A program made the position numbers and the translations under genes. From NCBI GenBank assembly GCA_003427395.1, contig BFEA01000080.1:170929-197321 (forward strand): a stretch of 26,393 bases of DNA. The letters are read 5' to 3'. The stretch is from Chara braunii (Eukaryota > Streptophyta > Charophyceae > Charales > Characeae). Position 1 is the first letter of the stretch. Every line of letters starts with the position of its first letter. Positions 18,460 to 26,393 of this stretch are shown piece after piece. The notes beneath the pieces were generated by a model that was given only the letters and a program-made list of their open reading frames with translations, made no database searches and was not told the origin of the DNA.

Positions 18460-20755
18460 TCATTACGACTGCGTGCATAGGCTGCATTGCTAGTCAATAT
18501 GAGAAAGGCCTAGCACCCGTGCAGTTTTATCTCGAGTCTCGTGCGTGACGCCTAACCGATTTCTATGTTAAAAGGTTATGGGTCGAACACTGAAGGGACT
18601 ATGAGAGTTTTGTCTTTGTGTATGTATTTTAATTTTATTGTGGTGTAACGCGTGGTGAGTGGATTGCGTCCTAGTCGACCAATGACGAGTCGTGCTTGGG
18701 ACCTCACCCCCCCAATGCGTCAATTCGTGTGCGGGTTCGATTGAGGGGCATTGACCGCGCGTACCCCTTACGCTGCAACAAACGAGAAACGCCCTTGGTC
18801 GGTCCACCTCTGCGATTGCATACGAAAAGCTTTCACACGTGGTTCGATAGCTCAGCGAGGATACACCCACCCAAGGGATGGTGACAGCTCCCACGGGTGG
18901 AGGTAGGTTGTACCTCGCGTAACCCTATCATGTCGTAGGGGTTCGCGAGAGGTATGGCTGACGCACTCGTCTGGAGTGGCAAAAAACGCTCTACGATGAA
19001 GTCTTGCTAAATTTTGCAAGACGTGGTCGGGAGGGTCCCCCAGCGGGACCAGTGTGCACGACATAGCCGCACAATTGGGCACGTCAACCACACACTGCAA
19101 CAAAACCATGTACTTTTGCAAATGCAGACGCATTCCGTGGCATGTGGACACACTCTCCCTCTAAGTGTTGAGAACAACAGTCCTCACTGCCAGCACTGCC
19201 GCCTCCCGCTCTTTCAGCAGACAACACATGGCCGCTACCACCAACATCCACCTCCATTCCGACCTTGCGCCCATGCTGGACTTCGATGTCACCCGCCTGT
19301 CGCTGCCGCCTAAAAAAATGTCACACACAGCTCCGCAATCGGGAATAGGGTAGGCGAAACATGACTAAAACTCCCTGCACGCTCCTTGCGCACCGTTTTT
19401 GTACCTCATCGATGATCGCCCGACCCTATCCCATCGCCCTTAAGTTGCCGAGCCCTGTGGGAAGTCAAATTCGAATTATCGAAAAGCTTTTCGCGTGCTT
19501 ATTTTTTTCCCACCCTTCAACCGGCAGGGGTTTGCATCCTTGTTTACCACGGACACGGGACGGCAATGGGCAGACATCGGTGGCGCGACTCCGTATACAC
19601 ATATGAAACTAGCCGCGGGATACCGTTTAGGACTAGTTCTAAAAGCTGTACTTTTATGATTCTTCTAACCAAGACACCGCCCATCCTAAACTTTTGAGGA
19701 TTGTTTTAGGAGTGTCTAACGAGACCCTTGGTCCGAAAAAAATCTACAGTGACAAGGCACTTGGAGTGGACCAATCAAAATTTTTCGCAGAGTGATAGCA
19801 ACCGTGAAACAAGAGAAGGAAAGCCAACAGAAAACCACCCTCTTTCAAAATTGAGGGGTCATATGTGCCACCCCCTTCCCTCCTGGGTTGAGGTAGGACA
19901 TGCCCCTTTGCTCTTAGGTTGAGTTAGGACGTCTCGTGCCAGCCTCATGGCTTTTTTTTTTTTTTTTTTTTTAAACGTATATTATTCTCTCAATTTCACC
20001 TCACACTACCTACCTACCACTACTCCTAATTGTAGGCATACGGGGAACCCGGTAGCAACCAGATGCGTGTTTACGAGAGAACATGCGGGGGCTGCTCCGG
20101 ACCTGCAGGTAGGCGTTACCAGCTAGGGGACAGCCAGTAGCATCAGAGACCATGCCAACATTACCAATCTTTGCCGCACGACGATTTTTGCTTACGCGCT
20201 TCTTTATGCGGCTGCAACGAAACTCTGATTAGTCGGTGCCTTTAATCGTCTGTGTAACTGTAATTTTTGGCGGGCGCCATTGTAACTGTATCTTCTTTCT
20301 TGAGCTTCGTCTTTCCCGCTCTCGCTTTCTCTTACTGTGTCTAGCTAGGGCCGCAGGCTGCATGACTCGGATCGATGCGTGGAGAGAGGCTACATCCCCC
20401 ACGCCACGATCTGGCCATGCAGAACGTAGGCGCTCCCTCCCCTGATCTCTTTCCTAAGTCCTTGCAATTCTGTGTTCTTCGCGCATGCATGCACGCTATA
20501 AATTTCGGCTGCGTGATTAGATAGCTCTCTTAACCCGTTGTTGGAAGCTCGGGGTAGCGCGATCAGTGAGGGTCGGCTCACGAGCGAAGTAAGAGGTGAG
20601 TGAACTGGGAGTCGGGCGACCCGACGAGCTGGTGCCAAACGCGCGGGGTTGACGAGGGCCACGACGGACTGTGGGTGCGGGCGAACCAAACGGGTGCGGG
20701 AGGACTAAGCGGGGTGACGACTTTGTGGGTTGGTGCGTGACAACGGACTGTCCGC
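18460..20755. other. Intergenic stretch, no convincing gene
   Basis: Short frames only, on both strands, without recognisable domains. Noted: GGTCCC/GGGACC hairpin near 19035, a T run at 19952-19972, and a weak tandem pair GGTTGAGGTAGGACAT / GGTTGAGTTAGGACGT near 19886-19932. Confidence 0.4.
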
Positions 20756-20757
20756 AT

Positions 20758-20759
<2 letters not shown>

Positions 20760-20833
<74 letters not shown>
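20760..20833. repeat. (GA)n microsatellite
   Basis: An uninterrupted run of about 37 GA units. From 20834 to 21555 nothing convincing is seen. CGATATC occurs inverted near 21350 and 21407. Confidence 0.98.
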
Positions 20834-20836
<3 letters not shown>

Positions 20837-21559
20837 AGCTGAGGTTGATGGACATGGATTTGCAGTTTTCTTTTTCTTTTCCCCCTCCGCGCTTTTGTAT
20901 ATAAATTTTGATCTCCACTCAGGGCGATTCGCCCGTTTTTGTTTCCGGAATCTCGGCTTGGTTTTCGCCCACACTCGTTTTTGTGATCGATCTCGATTCC
21001 GTTTGTTGCGTGTTGTGTCACATGAATGGATGAGTGAATGTCATGTCTGTCGCGTCTCGTTTTGCGTGATTTTTGCCTTTGCTTGTCGTTTTGATACACT
21101 CATGAGGATTAGGAATTTTGCATAGTCATCAATACTGTTTTCATTGTTGTCTATCCCTTTTTGAGCTATTGTGGTTGCTGCATCTTGCATGCTCAGAAAC
21201 GATTGCGTACGGAATCACGGAGTGATTAGATGATTGGGTAGTGTTGTTAAGCGAATACCTCACGGGGATACGTGTAAGCGCGATCGGAACTGCGCAGCCT
21301 ACACATACCCACACGCGCCGCTTCGTAGCCATTGGCGAACTCGACACCGTCGATATCGGGTAGGTGAGAGAATTCCTCCCCTACGCACCTAAACGGAAGG
21401 GAACTTCCGATATCACATCAGAGGATCCCCTTGCCGGTTAGATACATGCGAAAGGATTTCATCTCACCACGATGGTAAACTAACGAACTCAAGGGACTCA
21501 GATTCCTCGTGGGATCTGGAGTATTTCGACCCCTGGGTGAGGGAGTGTCTCAGACAGAG

Positions 21560-22045
21560 ATACAATGGAAAAATTTCCTAGAATTAAATAATCATTCTAT
21601 AGTAAAATTACAATCTAAATTTCAAATTTTCATTCCATCTTAAAAAATGTCATTCCAATTTTAAAATTTTTCTTCTTACTTGCAAACTTTCATTCCAAGA
21701 ATAGGGTATCCCTTCTTATTTGGACCGCATGCTAGAGATGGAATGAAAGTCTGGATGAGTTCATGAAATATTTTAATTGAACTGTTATTCTAAGTAAGGA
21801 TTTTCAGTCATAAATAGGTTAATACAATCTAAATTAGAAGATATTTGTTGTAGTAGAATGAAAATTCAATTAAAATATTTCATAAACTCGTCCAGACTTT
21901 CATTCCATTTAGAACAAATAAATGTAGTTAGAAAAGACAACTCATTTTTAGACGGGAACTTATCAAATACAACTGGAAATTTTAGAATTAGACGAACACT
22001 GGAATGATAATTTATAAATATGAAGGATTTTTTTTTTATGGAACG
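21560..22045. mobile_element. Foldback / MITE-like A/T-rich element
   Basis: Two inverted arms of about 44 bases lie at 21738-21782 (begins ATGGAATGAAAGTCTGGATG) and 21865-21908 (its complement, two mismatches over 42 aligned bases) around an 82-base loop. Outside the arms, ATTCCA/TGGAAT words continue on both sides (for example near 21645, 21693 and 21999), so the whole A/T-rich island may be one non-autonomous element or two nested ones. It has no coding capacity. Borders and target-site duplication were not fixed; a TATGGAACG near 22037 may mark the right end. Confidence 0.65.
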
Positions 22046-22059
22046 TTTTTCAACTTCCA

Positions 22060-23215
22060 TTTCTCGTGGGAATTTTTTTGTTGTACCCGGAATTCCCCTG
22101 CCTAAACGAAAACCGATTGTGCCCTAGGGAGTGTCACTGGGCCACCACCAGCGATCTAAGGTATCTCGATTTTCCCACTTCGGATAACTCCCACTACTTC
22201 ATATCCCCCGGCTTCGTCGTTATCACTACCCGTTTCCCTCCCTTCCGCCTTCTTCTCCCATATCACCAACTCACGGTGGTCCCGTGGAATTCCATCGCCC
22301 TGTACTGGCCTCGCACGCCCTGCGGAAATTGTCGGCGACACGGCAACCGACGAGCCCTCGAAAACAGGAGGCGTAACTCAAATGCGCGTCAACAGATGCC
22401 ACGTGGCGGCCCCCCAAGGCCCGCCTCATCAGAATCACAGCCACCACGGGCATACCTCTCCTCGAACCGCCACCCCCAAAACAGAAGGTCCAGACGGCCT
22501 TGAATGCACTGCGCATGCAATCTGCCTTATGTTGCACGACATAAACGCCAACAGACCGGACGGGACTTGCCCTTAGCCTTATTGCATCCGTGCCCCCGAA
22601 ACCCTGCCACAAGAGATCTCAGTTCTGACCTGGGACTCCACCCCCATTTTCCCAAAAATCCTTGGCACACCCCTTTTTGCACTTTCAGGCCCACATCCCA
22701 ATCAGATCAAGAAGTCGCGTTGGGCGTGAGGTATGGGCGTCATAGGTTTTTGTGGTCCAGCGTCCGATGTTAGTGTGGAGACGGCGTGGTCCAGCGACGT
22801 CCAGTGGAAAAGGGCATGAGGCAGACCACGAAAAATAAAATAAAAAAGGGGGACCTCTACGTTTGAAATTCAAAATTTGAAGTATAACTGTGGTGGTGAC
22901 AACAATGTTCGGCTTGCAACACGCAGACGATGCAGGGCTTTATCGGCCTTAGTGGCGACATCCCTTCCGCCCACCTCTCGGTCAGTGTACGTGCGTGCAC
23001 TGGGTGCGTCTATCACCGTCAAGCTTCTCCTCCACATCGTTCACATTGCCACACGCCGTTCAGCCAGGGGGACGACATCCATGGAAAGGCGCCAGCTTCA
23101 TGGACCTCTCCTCGGGGGGTGAGCGGGTTACATCTCTCGGGTGCGAGGATTGAGACGGCAACGGAGAGACGTCATCCATGTAAAGGTGGTGGCAATGGAG
23201 GGCAGCGGAGAGGGC
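22060..23215. other. Intergenic stretch, no convincing gene
   Basis: GC-richer, with overlapping Pro/Arg/His-rich frames on both strands but no recognised domain. A weak repeat GACGACATCCATGGAAAGGC / GACGTCATCCATGTAAAGGT occurs near 23070 and 23167. It may be the leader of the transposase relic that follows. Confidence 0.35.
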
Positions 23216-23218
23216 AAA

Positions 23219-23653
23219 CATGCCCTGTTGACACCGCTTGAGCGGGCAGCCGTGGCAGCGGCCGTGTCAACCGTTATTCTTCGTTGTTAGCAAGAGAAGG
23301 CTCAGGGACGAATGAAGGACCAGTTGCGTGCGCGTAGAAGAAGGACGCTGGTGCAAGCTGTGGATGACGGCCCCGACTACGTGGGAACTTCGGCGGCTGT
23401 CATTGAGTTGGGCTACATGTTGGGTTGCGGCGTCATCACACAAGCGACACCGAGGTGGTGGATCAAACGCAGGATGGGGAGGAGATGGGAAGACCTTCGA
23501 CAATGCGACGATGCCACGGATGACTACTTCAACGAGAAGCAGCACAGCACCGAGGAGCAGCAGAGGGACCGCCAGAAGCAGCACAGCGATGAGGAGCAGC
23601 AGAGGGAGCCTGCGTTACTGGTCGGCCATGAAATGCACGGTGGACAGCAATGA
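23219..23653 (+). pseudogene. PIF/Harbinger transposase, N-terminal fragment
   Basis: The frame starts near 23219 (ALLTPLERAAVAAAVSTVIL), meets a TAG at 23288-23290, then continues to 23653. In the 113-residue part beginning at the ATG 23312, residues 48-76 contain RWWIKRRMGRRWEDLRQCDD then ATDDYFNEK. This is the Arg-Trp-Trp...Trp-x-x-Leu...Asp...Tyr-Phe pattern found at the start of Harbinger transposases before the Phe-Arg-Met motif. After it the sequence becomes a repeated EEQQRD/EEQQRE run and then unrelated residues, so the HTH and DDE parts are gone. It may derive from a family related to the fragment at 10024-10353, which covers the next part of the protein. The reading is from family knowledge; a search would confirm it. 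Confidence 0.5.
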
Positions 23654-23794
23654 GCAGATGATGGCGGACAAGGCAAGAGTCTTATCGGACGTGCAGTATG
23701 TGACGACATGCATGGGAACATAACGCTTGTAAAGAAACCTCTTTTGTGGATGGACTGAAGGCGCCTTCGGGAAAAAAATAAAATTATGACCATT

Positions 23795-23995
23795 GATGTT
23801 GGCCAAAAACGACGTCGCCTCCCGATGGAGGCCCACCGCCAACAGTAGCCGTTTGGGGGCGTTGGGGAACTACGCATATGTTCCTCGAGCACGCGAGACC
23901 GCATGATGCTGGTCGAAAACGACGACGCCACCCGATGGAGGCCCACCGCCAACAGTATCGGTTGGGGGACGTTGGGGGACTACACAGACGTTGGA
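23795..23995. repeat. Tandem duplication, 110-bp period, two copies
   Basis: GATGTTGGCCAAAAACGACG at 23795 recurs as GATGCTGGTCGAAAACGACG at 23905. Both are followed by CCCGATGGAGGCCCACCGCC and then GTTGGGGRACTAC. The plus-strand phase is exactly 110 bases. Confidence 0.85.
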
Positions 23996-24104
23996 GGGCA
24001 GGGATGTTCGTGCTAATGCCGCTGGACCACATCTGGACCACCCAAGAACCAAAACTCTCTGTCGACGCACGTCTTCGCAACTCCGTGAATCACGGTTCCT
24101 TGAG

Positions 24105-24188
24105 CTCCAAGGGACCTCACGTGGTCCCTTGGAGATAAGGAAGTTTTGGCTGGGGCCACAAGGATGCCACAAGGAATTTTCCTTGTGG
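24105..24188. repeat. Two adjacent strong perfect hairpins
   Basis: CTCCAAGGGACC/GGTCCCTTGGAG (24105-24134, loop TCACGT) is followed by CCACAAGGAA/TTCCTTGTGG (24167-24188, loop TT). CCACAAGGA occurs again just before the second one (about 24155), and GTCCTTGTGG near 24240 could pair with either. Confidence 0.85.
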
Positions 24189-24504
24189 TGTTTTCACATT
24201 TCTTTTTCAATTTCATCCCCAAGGACAGGTGGAACGAGCGCGTCCTTGTGGATTTCACGTCCCCGAGGAGTGTCTAACGACGCCCGAAGTTCTGGAAGTG
24301 GAGGTCCCAAGGTCCTAGAACTATGGCCCTCCCTCCACTACTCTCTTGTAGCGGACCCACCAGGTGTGGTGCTCCGCTAGTGACAGAGATGGAGATGGAG
24401 GAAGAAGGGGGAGCAAGATGGCACAACGCAGCTCCCCACGCAAGACTCCAACGCACGTACTCCAAAATGTGCAAGTGAGGAATGAGACTGAAAACAGACA
24501 ATGG

Positions 24505-24567
24505 CTGGGGTATACCCCAGCGGACTGACGGGACTGGACTGGACTNGCTGGTACCGACAGAGGTACC
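24505..24567. repeat. Palindromes near an unresolved base
   Basis: CTGGGGTATACCCCAG (24505-24520) is a perfect 16-base palindrome. GGTACC-GACAGA-GGTACC lies at 24550-24567 and GGACT is tandemly repeated at about 24533-24545. Single unresolved bases occur at 24546 and 24640. Confidence 0.8.
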
Positions 24568-24589
24568 GGCCTGGACTGGCCTACCCCGA

Positions 24590-25769
24590 ATATAACACAG
24601 GCATGTGAGAACAGGCTAAGGGGCTGGTCTCACAGGCCANCCCGAGGTCCGCTACACGATCCTCGGCCTGTGATGGATCGCCTAGATACAAACATGCTTC
24701 CGCCAAGAAGCGGAACTCTACCAAAGAAAAGAAAACCTGAGTAGTCTAGGATGCGGAGCAAGCTCCATGTTGCGTCCATGCGATGCAACCTAAGATATAA
24801 AATGTCACAAAACAGCAATGTCACAGCTAACAGCCTAAGTGAAAGTAGGAGCAACTAACTAACATACATGTCCTAGGAAAGCAAAAAGTAGTGACAACTA
24901 GATCCTAGAATGTTGGAGGCACTAGCCTCAGTCTGGTAACAACTGACTAGTGTATAAGTCATAAGAACAGCAAAAGCAGAACAGCTTAATCCTAGAAACG
25001 TCGGAGGCAGTAGCCTCAGTCTGAGAGCAACAAAGCAATCAACAAGACAACCATATGTCACATGAGAAGTGTGTCGCACACCAAAGGGTGGGATGGTCTC
25101 TGAGGGTGGCGAATGCAGTCTAGGGGTCGAAAACTCCTAAGGGCATCCACACATAGTGACAGGGAAAAACACATGTCATCAGGCTCAATGAGGGTAGGGA
25201 ACTGGGAGCGAACAGAACCAATGACCCTAACAGATAGACCATCAGGGCGGGTAATGCTCGACTAAGGGGTGACTGCTATGGAGGGTCGACCATGCAAGGG
25301 AACAAGGGAGCCTGGTATACTGGGCGCACCTAGATGAAGCATGCGGGGCTGCCTAACTAGGGCGTGAGGGCCGGCGAAGGGTAGAAAGATGATGGGTAAG
25401 GGAATCATGCAAACGACTCCTAAAGTGAGGGAAGTCGGAGCTAGATCCGTAAGATGGGAAGCCAGGGCAACCCTACGGTCCCGATGCCTATGCGTATACC
25501 AAGAGAGAGCCCAACTCAGAGGAACCCGGCTAAAGGGAGACCATCATGCGACACAAGCAGGGTACTGTACAGGGTAGAGTGGTAAGAGAGTGGCGACGTC
25601 TGAAGTAGGCAGAGCTGATCGTGATGAAGTCCATGAAGCTGCCGATGACGTCCACGATGAGAAGTCCGGAATGCCGTCGAGGAAGAGCCGCAGCGTCGAC
25701 GAGCTTAAGTAGCAAAACTGATGTGGATGGAGTACTGAGAGGTCAAAGACGTGGGAAGGTAAGTCAGAG
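24590..25769 (-). other. Non-coding region downstream of the chromovirus polyprotein
   Basis: On the minus strand this follows the stop of the integrase frame, where a Ty3/gypsy element has its 3' untranslated region, polypurine tract and 3' LTR. I could not fix LTR ends (TG..CA) or a polypurine tract by eye. Inside, GATCCTAGAATGTTGGAGGC (24901) recurs as AATCCTAGAAACGTCGGAGG (24988), with period 87, both followed by CACTAGCCTCAGTCTG-like sequence. An ATATTCGGGG-type stretch lies near 24588 on the minus strand. The minus-strand frame at 25544-26086 is a shadow of the polyprotein. Confidence 0.35.
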
Positions 25770-26393
25770 TCAATCGTCGTATCGAGCAGGACGACGACGA
25801 GTACGCTGTGGACGCTCAGAAGCATCCGGCTGCTGTTGAAGGTCTGCCTCAGATGGAGCAGGCTCAACTTCAGCGGTCTCCTCAGCCGGAGGAGAAGGAG
25901 GAGGGTCAGTGGGCTGAGGAGGAGCAGTGAACCCAGCACGACGAGCACGGTCATAGGCACGCACCAATATGCGAGCGTGCTGCAAGTGCTCGAGCGGCTC
26001 CCAAGTAGCCTCCTCATCAGGGTAACCCTTCCAACGTACGAGATACTGGACGTGGGGAGGGTTGTCGTCGGTGACTCGGCAACCAATTATGTCTGAAACG
26101 AGGAACTCCTCATGACCATCCACCATGATGGGTGGAGGGCGCTCGTATGGTCGTCCAGCGAAACGCTCAGAAGGTCTGCGGTAAGGACGCAGTAACGAGA
26201 CGTGGTAGACATCTTGCACACGAGCCTGGCGTAGGTAGTCGGGCAGCTTCACACGGAAGCTGACCGGGCTAGAAGCCGTATCAGAACCGACGGCCTTGAG
26301 GATGCGGCATGGGCCAAAGAAGCGACGCCGAAACTTGCGAAGCGTGTCCGCTTCGAGTTGTAAGTGGCGGGCGTCGATAAGCACGTCATCACC
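25770..26393 (-). CDS. pol: Ty3/gypsy chromovirus polyprotein, integrase C-terminus with chromodomain (partial)
   Basis: The frame is open to the window edge, so only the C-terminal end (about 207 residues) of a Gag-Pol or Pol polyprotein is present. Counting from the Met at 26384, a GPY/F-type module of the integrase C-terminal domain comes first (FFGPCRILKAVG at 22-33, then VYHVSLLRPY at 59-68). A chromodomain follows at about 92-135: FLVSDIIGCRV, then YLVRWKGYPDEEATWEP. The cage positions F94, W118 and W128 are kept. The tail is Pro/Glu-rich, ends RTRRRPARYDD and stops at 25770-25772. Chromodomains of such integrases bind modified histone tails and steer insertion into heterochromatin (family knowledge). 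No frameshift is visible in the part seen, which suggests a younger insertion than the decayed genes to the left. Confidence 0.93.
   Translation of the reverse strand, partial: GDDVLIDARHLQLEADTLRKFRRRFFGPCRILKAVGSDTASSPVSFRVKLPDYLRQARVQDVYHVSLLRPYRRPSERFAGRPYERPPPIMVDGHEEFLVSDIIGCRVTDDNPPHVQYLVRWKGYPDEEATWEPLEHLQHARILVRAYDRARRAGFTAPPQPTDPPPSPPAEETAEVEPAPSEADLQQQPDASERPQRTRRRPARYDD

Noticed and set aside
18730-18760. GGGTTCGATTGAGG as a pol III B box
   Set aside because: No A box, tRNA fold or poly(A) nearby; a partial match of this length is expected by chance.
25544-26086. 180-residue minus-strand frame
   Set aside because: Overlaps the chromodomain polyprotein in another frame and is Leu/Ser-rich without motifs.

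Overview
The window looks like repeat-rich, gene-poor nuclear DNA of a plant-lineage eukaryote. The evidence is long dinucleotide microsatellites, tRNA- and U6-derived retroposed sequences, two PIF/Harbinger transposase fragments and the end of a chromodomain Ty3/gypsy polyprotein. The transposase wording and the repeat load remind me of a charophyte alga such as Chara, but this is inference and no marker gene in the window proves it. Two unresolved bases (24546 and 24640) and very long simple repeats fit a draft assembly. No bacterial or organellar gene was recognised, and no intact host gene could be shown.

Layout: 1-660 is (TG)n and A/T-rich DNA. 663-6410 holds co-oriented, decayed plus-strand reading frames: an unrecognised protein (663-2148), a CENH3-like histone-fold protein (2087-3168), an unrecognised Ala/Val-rich frame (3838-4334) and a long protein with a poly-Asp/Glu tract (4797-6410). 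A U6 snRNA-derived sequence follows at 6443-6510. 6.5-9.6 kb is simple repeats plus SINE-like elements, two of which share one body and end in microsatellites. 10.0-10.6 kb carries a Harbinger transposase fragment beside palindromes. A second U6-derived sequence lies at 11751-11830.

12-15.4 kb has no convincing gene. 15.49-16.79 kb is an array of about 18 copies of a block centred on CCCCTAAGTTGGGG, spaced mostly about 63 or about 104 bp apart. 17-22 kb has hairpins, a (GA)n tract and a foldback MITE-like element. 23.2-23.65 kb has the N-terminal part of a second Harbinger transposase. 23.8-25.1 kb has small tandem duplications and strong hairpins. 25770-26393 on the minus strand is the C-terminal end of a chromovirus integrase.

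The strongest candidate for something undescribed is the histone-fold protein. It aligns without gaps to H3 through the aN and a1 helices. It carries CENH3-like features (Ile-Pro before a1, Ser-Phe-Ile-Arg, a longer loop 1), and it sits among other decayed co-oriented frames, one of them very acidic. Whether it is a decayed centromeric histone, a histone captured by a mobile or viral element, or a spliced gene (a GT-AG pair at 2268-2727 joins the reading frames) cannot be settled from sequence alone.
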